DNA of 64,000 nt from Hippasteria phrygiana (GCA_037893225.1 JAZGUH010000152.1:434001-498000); one strand, 5' to 3'. Numbered from the stretch's first letter, positions 1 to 12,600 are shown. Notes: a model not told the origin generated them from the sequence alone. Numbers and translations: made by a program.

Positions 1-557
1 AGGGTGATAGCACCCAAAAAAGCTGCCACCGCTGCAATGCTATCACATATTTTCTAACTACAGGGGTGCATACCTTGCCAAAAATCACCATGAGCATTAT
101 TCCCCTCATTTGATACCGACCAACCCCCCAGGCTGATGGCCTACATTTGTATGCTGTTTCTTTTAGTTCGTGCATCATTGTCACAAACAGAAAATGACCA
201 AAAACTTTTCCACCCATGTACGTTTGTGTAGACGCCAGTTTCTCATTGCTCAGGCAATTGGAATGAAAGGGAATTTCCGTCCTTGGACTGCGAGGTATTA
301 TTACCTTCCAACTTCATTGGGAATTAGCATTCATTTTTTTATTGAAAGTTCAATTGCAAGTTGTTTTTGTTGTACAGTTGAGTTTTGTCTCAATAAATCA
401 GCTATTCGTTCATGTTACATGCAAGATTTCTTGCAATTTTGGAATCCTTTTTGATTTGTCGAGATTTTTCCATTTTCTTCTGTGTAACATTCTTGTTGGT
501 GAGTACTAACATTGTTGCAGTTAAAGGGATGTATGGCGTCGGTGTAGTTTTTGTTGA
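1..557. other. Upstream intron sequence, nothing recognised
   Basis: AT-rich sequence with short ORFs lacking coding character. Presumably an intron of NUP210 upstream of exon A. No exon with family similarity was found. Confidence 0.4.
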
Positions 558-591
558 CTGCTAAATCCAATAAATTACAGCAGCTTTCTAC

Positions 592-1186
592 CAGTGATGT
601 AGTCGAGACCATGCACAGGACCAGGCACAGGACCAGGCACAAGACCAGCACAATACCATGCACACAAACGTGTATCGACCTCCAAACGTGGATGTCCTAT
701 TGTTCCCTCTTTTGTTTGTACTTTAACTTTTTCGGGAGACTCCCATATGTTTTGTACATGATCTCAATCGCGGACGTATTCTTGGAATCGTGGGCGATAT
801 TGTTTCCTTTGTTATACGTCCACGTTTGTTTGGGAGAACAAATGCAGGACCACGCACAGGACCACGCACAGGACCACGCACAGGACCACGCACAGGACCA
901 CGCACAGGACCACGCACAGGACCACGCACAGGACCACGCACAGGACCACGCACAGGACCACGCACAGGACCACGCACAGGACCACGCACAGGACCACGCA
1001 CAGGACCACGCACAGGACCACGCACAGGACCAGCTTGTTACAGGCATAAACCTGAAAAAGGAATGCTTTTATTACGGTTCATTTGAATAGCTTGAGACTT
1101 GAATTAAGACTGATGGTCTTGTGTTGGTCTTGTGTTGGTCTTGCAGGGTCTTGCATGGTCTTGTGATGGTCTCGACAACATCACTG
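592..1186 (+). mobile_element. hAT-like non-autonomous element with internal 12-bp minisatellite, copy 1
   Basis: The ends are inverted (CAGTGATGTAGTCGAGACC at the left; GGTCTCGACAACATCACTG at the right), with 8-bp flanks CTTTCTAC (584-591) and CTTTGTAC (1187-1194) that match at 7 of 8. The interior holds an array of about 15 units of caggaccacgca (845-1032). The right end contains inverted, degenerate copies of the same 12-mer (ggtcttgtgttg type). The 8-bp target duplication and CAGTG terminus point to the hAT superfamily; no transposase is encoded. Confidence 0.8.
845..1032. repeat. 12-bp minisatellite (caggaccacgca)n, about 15 copies
   Basis: Almost perfect tandem array inside the hAT-like element at 592-1186. 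It keeps several reading frames open on both strands because the unit is a multiple of three, which creates spurious repetitive ORFs. Confidence 0.97.
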
Positions 1187-1194
1187 CTTTGTAC

Positions 1195-1806
1195 CAGCCT
1201 TGTTAACTTGACTTGCTGATTTATTTTTTACTTCAGACTTGACTTTACTTGACTTGGGAAAAAAATGACTTGGGACTTGACTTGGCTTGAAAGAACATGA
1301 CTCGTGATTTGATTTGACTTGACTTGAATAAATTTGACTTGCTGACATTAGCCCTTTCATTAAAGGAAACATTTGGGCGTACGTACGTACGTGTATCAGT
1401 TAAACAAAAAAAATGCTGAGCCTACAGCACATAGCGAGCTGGGGGTGTCCAGTACGTATGCGGGGCCGCAGCACTGGCCGACTGTGTGGAGAATCGTCAA
1501 GACGGCATGCAAGGTTGATTTTGTACAGTGCATGCGTGCCAGCCTATGCATAGTCATTTGTCATTAGAATTTTAATTTACTATGTTCAACAATTGAGAGA
1601 CTTGTTACTTGAATTGGAAAAAAATGACTATAAGGGACTTGACTTGACTCGACTTGGGACAATTTGATTCGAGACTTGACTCGACTTGGGACAATTTGAC
1701 TCGGGACTTGACTCGACTTGGGACAATTTGACTCGGGACTTGACTCGACTTGGGACAATTTGACTCTTGACTTGACTTGGGAAAATTTGACTTGGTTACA
1801 ACACTG
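1195..1806 (+). mobile_element. Second hAT-like element abutting the first, with 32-bp tandem units
   Basis: Starts CAGCCTTGTTAACTTGAC and ends GGTTACAACACTG, imperfect inverted ends related to CAGTGTTGTAACCAAGTC. It is flanked by CTTTGTAC (1187-1194) and CTTTCTAC (1807-1814). The interior is rich in gacttgactcgacttggga; four 32-bp units run from 1646 to 1773. No coding capacity is seen. Confidence 0.6.
1646..1773. repeat. 32-bp tandem repeat, 4 copies
   Basis: Units begin gactcgacttgggacaattt at 1646, 1678, 1710 and 1742, with a few substitutions. The array is internal to the element at 1195-1806. Confidence 0.9.
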
Positions 1807-2567
1807 CTTTCTACTAATGTTCGATTTTGTTGGATTTAGCAGGGTCAGGCTTAATGATCTTACCACTCATAGCAATTTTAGGATGAATGCTTTTTCTGTC
1901 TCCAAGGTAATGTGTTTCTTCTGCTTCCATTAGCGGTTTAACATTTCATTGTTCTGCAAGCAGTTTCCAAAAAGAAATTACGCCCAAAAAAGAGACGCCC
2001 AAAAACAATTACCACAAGGCCGGATGACGTCCATACTCACCATTTTCTGCATTTTCAATCCATTGTTGGATTATTGTGTTCATTATGCTTAGCTGCAGAA
2101 ACCTTTTGTGTCCAACCGTGCTCAAGAGGTTAAGATTTTTGGTGAGATAGTTTTAGAGTTAGTGTTGTTGGATTTAGCAGTCAACACATACTATATGGTG
2201 TGTTGGAAATTGTTTACAGAAAACGTTGGATATCGTTGTTTAACCCTAACCCCCCCCCCCCCCTCCCCAGGGTGTGTGGAAATTCGTATTGATATTGATA
2301 TTGATGGATTCAGCAGTGTTAGGGATACAGAAAAGGTTTATCCCAATATCATTAGGGTTGAAAAGAGCATGAAACAGTTGAATGTAATAATGCACACGAC
2401 CATCCCTTGAAAAATGCGCCGTTTGTGTAAAAATCATTGACGGAGTTGGAAACCAGAAGTATGCGTAGTTTTTCATCAATGATTTTCAGACAAACAGGGC
2501 ATTTTCAAGAGATGGTTGTGTAATTATTATTGTTTACTTTGTAATGATATTCCAACCATAGCACACG

Positions 2568-2821
2568 GGTGAGATTTGTCAGGATTTTTCCTGATTTCAG
2601 GATTTTTTGTCGGGATTTCAGAATTTTTAAAGAATCTCTTTTTGCAATCTGGAATTCCTGTGGTGTTGTCCTAAAGGTGTTTTTACCTGTAAAAGTGGAT
2701 ATAGACCAATAAAAACGGATATTTTAAGGGGGTGTCTTTAGGCAAATACAAACTATATGTTGATCTGGGGTCCGCGTGGATTTTTCATGGTTTTTTCATT
2801 TTTTGGCCAATCTCACCCTTG
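2568..2821 (+). mobile_element. MITE family GGGTGAGATTT, copy 1
   Basis: Shares about 250 bp with 43317-43606 (gggtgagatttgtcaggatt ... tgcaatctggaattcc ... tggatatagaccaataaaaa). The ends are inverted: GGGTGAGATT and AATCTCACCC. Shorter relatives start at about 48037 and 50826. No coding sequence. Confidence 0.7.
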
Positions 2822-2990
2822 ATAGCAGTTTTAAGATGAAATCTTTTTTCTCTGCCTGCAAGCTATAGTGTTTTTTTTAATTCTTAAAAAAACTTTCTAC
2901 ATTAGACAGTAATGGTTTTTATAATTCTGATTGCATTTTACTCATATTTATGTAGTACAAGGAAACATTTCATATTGCCAGATGTGGCAC

Positions 2991-3288
2991 CGCAGTTTTT
3001 CTTTGCGGCGCCGCAGTTTTTCTTTGCGGCGCCGCTGTTTTTCTTTGCGGCCCCGCAGTTTTTCTTTGCGGCCCCGCAGTTTTTCTTTGCGGCCCCGCAG
3101 TTTTTCTTTGTGGTGCCGCTGTTTTTCTTTGCGGTGCCGCTGTTTTTCTTTGCGGCCCCGCAGTTTTTCTTTGCGGCCCCGCTGTTTTTCTTTGCGGCCC
3201 CGCAGTTTTTCTTTGCGGCCCCGCAGTTTTTCTTTGCGGTGCCGCAGTTTTTCTTGGCGGCGCTGCAGTTTTTCTTTGCGGCGCCGCA
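2991..3288. repeat. 21-bp minisatellite, about 14 copies
   Basis: Unit cgcagtttttctttgcggcc with C/G substitutions. It gives repetitive open frames on both strands (FFFAAPQ type on +), which are not genes. The GC half (tgcggccccgca) is self-complementary within the unit. Confidence 0.95.
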
Positions 3289-3478
3289 TTCCTCACCTCA
3301 AACCTTGCTGATGAATGAGGAAGCCAGGCGGCTTGAATAACTGAATAGTCATGACGTTATAAAGACTGGAGCTTGGAGCTCATTAATACTGGTATTGCAA
3401 AAAAAAACGCAGTACCGCATTGATACCGCTTTCAGACAATATGAAATAATCCCTAACCTGTGTGCTTGGCATAAAATT
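3288..3478 (-). mobile_element. Dispersed repeat, inverse of the sequence downstream of exon L
   Basis: Reverse complement of the family CAGGTTAGGGATNATTTCATATTGTC...GCGGTATC found tandemly at 43886-44110. The shared tail (aaaccttgctgatgaatgag) matches 44134-44160 inverted. It sits just before exon A. Confidence 0.65.
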
Positions 3479-3518
3479 TGCCCCTGGTCGTTCATACATA
3501 TAATATGCTGTTTCCTAG

Positions 3519-3690
3519 GTGTTGGATCCAGAGGGTGTCGCCGTAGTTACGCCTGCTGCCTCCAAGACATTTGTGCTGACGGGAGGACCCCAGCCGTGGG
3601 TGCTGGACCCATCGCGTTACTACGAGACATTGGTTGCGGAGCATCCGGACTGGGTGTCTAGCAAACACATCAAGATGTTTGGCGCAAACA
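3519..3690 (+). CDS. NUP210: NUP210 exon A
   Basis: First exon of the gene in the window; codons 1-57 of the visible protein. The acceptor is tttcctag and the donor gtaagaa. The exon starts in phase 0 and ends with one base of the next codon. It reads VLDPEGVAVVTP, then a GGPQPWVLDPSRYY block typical of the gp210 lumenal repeats, then DWVSSKHIKMFG. The GTG at the exon start is an internal valine codon, not an initiator. Confidence 0.9.
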
Positions 3691-6600
3691 GTAAGAAATC
3701 AGATTTTTGCCCCTCCCGACATAGTGTCAAGCAATACGCTGAGTGCTATCCAAAATGTTGTGGAAAAAAAATGTACAGTCGAACACCTTTATAACAAGGT
3801 CCTTGGGACTTTACAATTTACCTTGTTGTAACAGGTACCTTGTATTATCAGTAATGGAAAACAAAGAAAAACAAAGACTCGGGACCTATTTTGTCCTTGT
3901 TATAAGCAGGATGTTGTATTAACAGTGCTCTTATTATCAGGGTTTGACTGTACAGGCTTACTCGGGTGGAACTTGCTGCCATGAGCTCCGTACACAGCTC
4001 GTTAGATGAAGCCTTGATGCCATCTCGTGATTGGCTAGTGAGATTCTGTGTACTTTACTATTCTGGGGTCAGCTGGCCAATCAACAGCCAGTGTAGGTAC
4101 AGCGCAGTCAATTTCTAGATGGAATTTGTGTCGGCTAGCTGACTCCAACAAACTGGGTGGTCGAGTGGTTAACCCCTTGACCTTGGGTATCATTTGGGGG
4201 GCGCCAGGGCACCAGATCGGTTTGTGCAGCCAAGCGAAACGGAAACAAGAGGCTTGTGCAGCCAAGCATAACGTACACAATACCCCAATAATGGATTGAA
4301 AATGCAGAGATTGGCACAAATAGAAGTCAACCGGCCAGGTGGCAATTTTCAATCCGCACGTCAACCGGTATTTGTGTCAACCAGTGGCAAGGGGTTAATA
4401 CGTCTAGTAAGCAGGAGGTCGTGGGTTCGAATCCCGCCCGATCAAGCCTGTGAATTCTTTTCCCACAGGCTCTCTTAAAGCACTGAGCATACAGCAGGTG
4501 TTGGTAGTCTAAACAGATCAGTGGAGCGCTTTGGCCTCGTGGCTTAGTGTATCGGACTTGAGATCTTGATAATACTGCAGGTTGTGGGTTTGAGACCAGC
4601 AGTGGGTCATGGTGCTTGTGTCCTTGAGGAAGACACTTTGTCACAAGTTGCTTTTCTCCACCCAGGAGTAAATGGGTACCTGTGAGGGCAGTGATGGTTA
4701 TGTGTTTGATTAGTCCATGTGCGCTTAACTTGCAGTCGGGGCTGTATACTAACCAGCGAGCTGAGGTTTCAGGAATGATTAATGCGCCCGATGAGCAGGG
4801 GTAATAATATAGTGCCTTGAGCACCGTTGTCTTGGTGGATATGTTGCGCTTTACAAATGTCCGTTATTATTATTACCATCAGTACTACAAGGGGCACCAT
4901 GTTTTTGTCAACCAAAATCTCAGGAACTCTCTTTTTAACAAAATATGTAAAAATTATTTCTTATTTACAGAGAACAATCACGTCTTCAGTGTGGTGTGTC
5001 TTCAACTCGGGGAGCAGACGTTCACGGTAACCGTCGGCAACAGCCTTACCGCCAAGAACCGACAGCCTGCCATTTCCAGGGCTACAATTAAGTGAGTTTT
5101 TACAAACCTCGGGTCAAAAAGAACCCCTGTTTTTAGTACTTTATGTTCAGGGAACTAGACTAGCTGGCTTGCACCCGTTCACGGATATATAACCGATTGC
5201 AAACAATAACTAAATTTGGTAAATTGGGGGCAGTATTTGGAAGAAAAAAAATCAGGTTTTTGCCAACAGTGGTCAAGTGACAGCACATTTAGGTTCCATG
5301 ATTTCACAGGATGCTTGAGACTATTATTTATTAATAGTCAAAGGCATAAGTCATTTACTAGTTTTTTTGTTTTTTATGTTTGTTTGCAAATGTTGTATAT
5401 TACCTTTAACCCTCATATACTAATAATTATACAACACCTGAATAAATCCCAGTCATCCGATTGGTGGATCGTCGGTCACGTGCATTGAATTATTCGTCCA
5501 ATCGCACGACGCGAACCCGCACCGCCAAAAAAAGTTCTATCACATGGTTCTATCAAACGGTAACGCGTTTGATAGAACTTCCCCGCCGCTACAACCCGGC
5601 TATCATTAGACTGGTCCCCGGTTTCTCCGTTGTCCTTCGGACTTCAAATGTATATTATATATATATGGGGACCGGGAACCAGTCTAGGCTGTCATTCACA
5701 CAAAATGGCGGAGGGTGTTTCCGAACCGCGGTTTGTTTTCCTAACATACGACGAAATATTGGAACTCGTAGGCAATGCTGAGACAAATGAAATATGCAGT
5801 CAAACGATTAGAGGAATTTGCAAGACACGCAGGAACAACAATTAAAGCTTTAACTGATTCGGGACTGGACCACTTTTTTATTTGTCGCGGTTTTATGCGG
5901 GACTGAGAAGGTAAACGGCATGTTGTACACCAAGAAATCCATGCATGCAATCTGTCGGATTTATTCAGGCGTTGTATAAAACAAATAATGAATGTTTCAC
6001 ATTCGTGCAATGGTAAGAATAATTTCATTCGGTGACAGATGGAATGTCCCATTCCACTCGGCTTCGCCTCGTGGAATGGAACATTCAATCTGTCACCTCA
6101 ATTAATACTGTTTGGGCCCATAACATTAGGGAACTCTCAAGTAATTTGCATACCGTTTCTAAATCGCACTGACGCCTATAACCAAAAACTGGTTCTGTTG
6201 TTTTTCTTTGGTTAATCATTTTGGAGGTTTGAGTATTTCATTATGGTGCATAATAGAGTACTGAAGTCTGACATCAGTTGGCACGACAACTGGCTCAAAA
6301 CAATGGAGATTTGGACTGTTCCTTTGTTAACAGCCAGTCATGCAAACACATTGACAGAAAATAACAAAAGTATTCTGGTTCCAAACATTGCATTGACGTC
6401 ATCATTTCGGTACTCTATTCCCGCCTATTTTCTTTTTTCCAAAGAAGAAATTCACAGGCAAGAAACAAAACCCAACCAATTCTTTGATATGACTGTTTGT
6501 GACCACCCAAACACATCCCCTGATCTATGGGTGCTGTACAACAAAAGTGTCTCTATTTCGTCAAAGGTTCCTGTGTGCGTCGCCAGTCAGGCTACAGCTT

Positions 6601-9600
6601 ATTCCCGTCATTGATCAACCCCAGCTGGAAGAACCCTGCCCAATCACACTGGACTCCAATAATCAGGTAGGAACTGCAAGTAGGAAGAGCAAGTTCGATC
6701 AGGGGCGTGTTTACGCGACTGTGACCAAAAAACATGTTTCCGCTTTGGTCATTGGTTGGGCATTTTGGCGTCTTCGGTCATGGTTGCTTGACGTCATTGT
6801 TTCGACCAAACGAGAACCGAAGGTTGGAGTTGGTTCACCGGTTCAAAATGGCGGAAGATACTGAAACGTAAGCAAACAATAATTTGTTTTATTCGTCCCA
6901 AAAATTAGTGAATTATGTACGAGAGCCACAAAGGCACAGCCTGTCGTGTGTAAAGCATGGTAATCGTCTAACCGACGTCTTTTTCTTTTCAACCATTCCT
7001 CTTCTTCGACGTCATTCACCAGATACTCAAACTCTTGCACAACTACTCGCTCTTCCGCCATGTTTTTTTACTATCGGTCAATGACAGTTTCTGGTTATGC
7101 GTTTTCTCGCGCCTGCGTAAACACGTTCCATCGTTTTGACGTGACAAACATGTTTCAGGTTGGCGGTCGTGAAAACACGCCCCCAAAGAACATTGGTTAA
7201 ACGAGCGTGAGTGGGATAACGAATTTATCTTCAAGCAAACTTGACGCCAGTAAAGATGGAACACGCACGGTGCTGTGCGCGAAACCTGTACACATCAATA
7301 ACAGTCGGAAGAAACAGGAGCTATCCGGAAAAAACGTAACAAGTGTGCGCCGAAACAGACGTGACGATCCACATGGGACGCAAACGCGCAGCTTTTGAAT
7401 TACCAATAGATTATGCAGCACTGCGTTTTGCGTATCGCGCAATTCGCAGAATTAGAACAGCGCAACCCACGGAGTTATTATCACACTCTCAGCTGCCACA
7501 GATCGACCAATCAGGATCGAGGATTCAAGTTTGCTTGAAGATAATTTACATTGCAGTGGTCTCAAAGATGATCAGGGCACCCTCTATTGACGTAATTTCT
7601 AAAGGGGTTGTGTTATCTATGCAGGTTCTCTAAATGCATATATATATTCAAAACCTTTTCGTCATTCTCAATGCATTGTGGGTATGGAGGCCAAACAAAC
7701 CATGTAATTTATACACAAACCTATGGCACTGTGAACCAGTCCAAATATTAATTGATTTTATGCTAAATATCTGTCATGAGTTGAGAAATTACTCTTTTCG
7801 CATGTCTTTGCATGGAACATAAGGAAAATAATGATCAGAAAAATCAATTTTTAATAGCAGTAAAAATAAAGAAATAATTGGGGAATCCCTCTCGGGGTAA
7901 CCAGTTACTGATGAATGCAACACCTCTGAAATTAGAACCGCTAATAATTTCATATTATTAGCCAATCAGAAGAGGATTTTACAACCATGACAACCAACAT
8001 GTGACCAATGCGACCAATCATGTCCCTTCTAATTTGCTTGCTCTTCTAATGCCAGTAATGGCTGATACTGTTCCCATGATGTTTTGAGAATGGCGAAAAG
8101 GTTTATTGACGGTTAAAGGGTTAAAGACCTACACTAAACCAAAGTTTAATTCTCAAAAAATAATTAGTATCTTGATTATGAGTTACGAGAAACCAAATTC
8201 GTTCTAAATAATGTCATTTTCTATCCATCATTATTAATTAACGGACGAGAGAAAGATGCTAATTAAATATTCAAATTTCGCGCTTTACTCAAAAGTTCTC
8301 CCCCTGCTGCCGTCGGCGGCGCACTTGTAGCCTTGATGTCATCGTGTGTAGTCATCCATACTAAACTGAGATTTGGAATTGAAATAGTAGGCTTACATGA
8401 TGGGATACAGAGACTAAAAGTTTATTCAATATGTATACTGTGTAAATACTGCGTACTCATGTATGAACTTGTACCAAGTAAAACGATCGGACTACACACC
8501 ATGACGTCATGCGCAATACATGCATAACGCATGACATGCAAATGAGGGATGAGACGTACGCTTTTTCGGACGATAGGATTTTCCAGTGAGCTAATTTGCA
8601 GGTTTTTTTAAATTAAAAAGGACAGTACACCATTTGTTTGTGTGTATTGCTCTCTTTTTGACATATATCTGTAGACTGAGACAATAATTTCACATTTTTC
8701 AAAGCGTTCTACTAGGTCTTTAATGGTTGCTAGTCTTATTATGCCAACATAAGGCAAGATTATTGGTGAAGCACCGGTACCATATTCCGGAGGTTGCACA
8801 TTCAAATCCCACTCCTGCCAATTTCCTTTGTTCATTTGGAAAAAAAGAGGAATTCAATAAACTTCTGTCTTTTGCATGTTTTCAGAATGGACCGATCCAG
8901 TGAGCGTCGCCCGATGGTGTTCTGACCAATCACATTCGTGGTTTATGTCCGACATGCGTGCAAAAAAGTCGGACATGCGTGCACGCGCATGTGACGTGTG
9001 CGGCTGGAACATGCAGTTTGGCATTGGAGAGGAACACGTGTTAATTGCCCATGTGCGTAATGGGCGGGGCTTGCTGGATCGGTGTATTTTTACGGCTACC
9101 ACTATGTCTGTCGTGCTATTTCTTTCCCCGAACAATAGCAAAATTAAAAATTAATATTTGAGCGGAATAAGACACACTTTATTATCTTTTTCATTTTGTT
9201 CTGCTATATTTTGGGTGAATTTTGGCACGGTTGTCCAGCAAGTTTCCACAAAGCAACAAAGACAGTTGAAGGTTTGATTTTTCTTGTGCTCTTCCACCAT
9301 TCAAGCGTAATTCAATATATAATTGTAAACTAATCGTAACTCACCGCCATTGTGAAACAAGCTGTCTTTGTAAAATAGTTAAAAATGCCCGCTGCCAATG
9401 CATAATAGAGCGTCCAAGTTTCACAAACCCATGATCATGTTTTTTTTGTGAACTTCTTTTTAGACAGACTAGTCTGGCGTCGGACTCTGTCTTTACCCGG
9501 TATCAATGTGAATGATACATGTACGAGGGTCAGCTGAAAAGTTTGTAGGTTGACTCTGAAGGAGTAATGCCAGATCAGTGAAACTTAGCATGCATTTATT

Positions 9601-12600
9601 TCAACCCTTTTGATAACTAATTGCATGCTGTTGGAATCTCCCGCGAGAGAGAGTTGAGAACATTCTGAGTACAGAACTTGTCAAAGGTTTCTGCTTGGTG
9701 GGTGTCGCGTCTTCTGACCCCTGATCCAAAGTGCACCAGGCTGGTCATGTCAAGGGATAACTTGGAGCGTTTTGAAGCAGATCCAGCTAATTTCATCGAA
9801 CGTTTCCTAACCCAGGATGAGTGCTGGGTCCATCACTTTGAGCAAGAGACAAAGAGGCAATCCATGCAGTGGAAACACACATCCTCACCCCCTCCAAAGA
9901 AGGCCAAGGTCATTTTGATGCCAAAGTTTGTCAATTTTTATGAAATCGTCTACGAACCACCAAATACGGCCTTACCTTAAAACAAACAATGCAATTAGTT
10001 ATCAAAAGGGTTGAAATAAATACATGCTAAGTTTCATTGATCTGGCATTACTCCTTCAGAGTCGACCTACAAACTTTTCAGCCGACCCTTGTAGATTGAT
10101 TGAAGGTAGAAGTCATTTTTCTTTTATTATTTGGGGGGGGGGGGGGGGGGGGGTAGGTAATTGGTCTCACCAAAGGTGGAAGTTAACCCACCTGGTTCTA
10201 TAGGTCTGAAAATTGGGATAATTTCTTTGGCATCTATTGAAGATTTATCCTCTATTTATATCTGGACCCAGGAAAACCGTAAGGGTGGTAGGACTGGCAG
10301 CCTAAAATGTGGCCAACCCCACCACCTCTGTTGTTACCTAGAGTGGATATTAGCCTTGTATTGGGAGATTTCCATGAAAAAAAATAAGGATAAAAATATC
10401 TTCACATGTTTTACATTGAAATGCCTTATTTTCTTAACAAAAAACAACACATTTTTCCAGTTTTCTAGCTCAGCCTAGTTAGAAAAATATTAGCCTAAAA
10501 ATCGGACGCCGCACACTTTGTAGCTTTTTTGCTCGGAAGTACCATATTTTTTCAAAATCTGCCTGGATTCTGAGGTCGACTTACATGCTCTGAATTAATA
10601 ATTCCATGCTACTGCTAGCCAGTAAGCAAGATTCCTGTTACGCTTAGCACATAAAAATGCTTAACCTGGGTATTAAGTAAATTGTGCTTAGTCTGCAGAA
10701 TCCCTACAGAGTCTGCATATTGTCTGGGGAAAAAAAAGAAAAAAAAGTCTGAGTCGATTCAAAAAATGTTGGAGTCACCCAAGTCTATGTTCAATGTGAT
10801 GAAAATACCTCGTGGGGGCTCTCAGCATGATGAAATAATGAATGCGAGAAAAGAAAAACAGACAGAAAAATTCAGCACTGCAGTAGGATCTGCCATATTG
10901 CTTTCACTGATGTTCAAGTTCTGCAGAAATGTGTGCTTTGAAAGTAGTGGTGGAATATAAATCTCCCCCCATCTCAAAAATGTTCCGTAGCACCTGTTAA
11001 ACATACTGTAGATATTAATCACAAGCCGAGAAGAAATATGCCCAAAACTCGACCCACTGCCTATTATGGCATGCAAACATTTGCAAAATAATTCCTGCCT
11101 CAAATATTTCCTTTATACATTATACGTGTACTCTGTATTCTGCAGAGCATGCAGAATGCACGCAATACAGAGTTGAGCAAAACAACTTGTACTCTTTACT
11201 TCTGGACTGCCTCTTGACTGTGCGTCTAGATTCTGCTTGAGTGCACTTGAAGAACTTTGTCTGCAGACTAACTGCTCATTCTATCATTTCTATGTAACCA
11301 AACATTGTCTTCAGACTTTCTGCAAACATTCTGGAGACTTTCTTCAGTTGTGCTGGCATTCTACAGACATCGAATTCATTGACTGTCTGCAGACTCTCTG
11401 TACATTGTCTGCAGACTCTCTGTACATTGTCTGCAGACTCTCTGTACATTGTCTGCAGACTCTCTGTACATTGTCTGTAGACTCTCTGTACATTGTCTGC
11501 AGACTCTCTGTACATTGTTTTCAATCTGTTTTGCACAGTCTGCAGCCATTCCGCAGACTGTCTGCGCACATTCAAGATATACATGTACAATGTAGGCCTA
11601 TTTTGTGAATTTTGAGGTACATGTAGACTGCAGATGTTCTCTGCATGCCTGTAGACATTTTGTTGCCATTCTGCCAACTTCCTGTCATCTTTCTGCTGTT
11701 AATCTGTAGACTGTCTGCAGACATTCTGCAGAACGTTTTGCTGACTGTTTGTTGATTGTCTACGAACATTCGGCGGATATTTCTGTAGACATTCAGCATA
11801 CATTCTAATATTTTTTGGCAAAAAGCAGATGTCATTTTAGTCCTTAAACCTCCTTTAACAAATGCCCTGCCTCATCTTTCTGCAGACGTTCTGTTGAAAT
11901 TCTGCTGACTTTCTGCTGTTTTTCTGCTGTTTTTTTCTGTAGGATGCAAACATTCTGCAGACATTCTTCAGACATTATTCTGCAGACATTCTTCAGACAG
12001 ACATTCTTCAGACAGACATTCTTCAGACATTCTGCAGACATTCTGCAGACATTCTGCAGACATTCTGCAGACATTCTCTGCAGACATTCTCTGCAGACAT
12101 TCTCTTCAGACATTCTCTTCAGACATTCTCTTCAGACATTCTCTTCAGACATTCTCTTCAGACATTCTCTTCAGACATTCTCTTCAGACATTCTCTTCAG
12201 ACATTCTCTTCAGACATTCTCTTCAGACATTCTCTTCAGACATTCTCTTCAGACATTCTCTTCAGACATTCTCTTCAGACATTCTCTTCAGACATTCTCT
12301 TCAGACATTCTTCAGACTCTTTCTGCTGTCTGTCGGTAGTCTATTGATTGTCTGAAAATATTCTGCAGAAATTCTATAGACTTTCTGCACTACATTCTGC
12401 ACCTCGTAAAACAAATCGCAGAATGTCAGTTTAGTCCTCAGACGTCCTTTAACAAATGTCCTGCCTCATATTTTTGCACCAGCTTCCGGTTCTCAACAAT
12501 GCCGATCTGGACATCATGGTGCGTGCTGTGGACAGTCACGGCAACTTCTTCCACAACTTCTCCTCAGTGGGAATCTCATGGGCCAGCTCGGACAGCTCTT

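Larger units (their letters stand above)
558..1842. mobile_element. Outer inverted-repeat element hosting the two hAT-like insertions (inferred)
   Basis: CTGCTAAATCCAATAAA at 558-574 is the inverse of TTTTGTTGGATTTAGCAG at 1825-1842. The same TTGTTGGATTTAGCAGTCAACAC sequence recurs at about 2168 and 15396, so this looks like a dispersed element split by later insertions. Boundaries are approximate. Confidence 0.45.
11240..12480. repeat. Degenerate CTGCAGACATT satellite block
   Basis: About 1.2 kb built from variants of tctgcagacatt. It includes six 22-bp units (tgtctgcagactctctgtac...) at 11384-11515, 11-bp cagacattctg units at 11950-12097, and 13-bp cattctcttcaga units at 12098-12305. It ends directly upstream of exon D. 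Confidence 0.9.

Noticed and set aside
2912..3340. Long ORFs of FFFAAPQ / RRKEKL repeats
   Set aside because: Produced by a 21-bp minisatellite in several frames of both strands; no non-repetitive coding context.
4327..4824. 165-aa minus-strand ORF
   Set aside because: Runs through two SINE copies and a MITE; RAGFEPTTSCL is a common antisense B-box translation.
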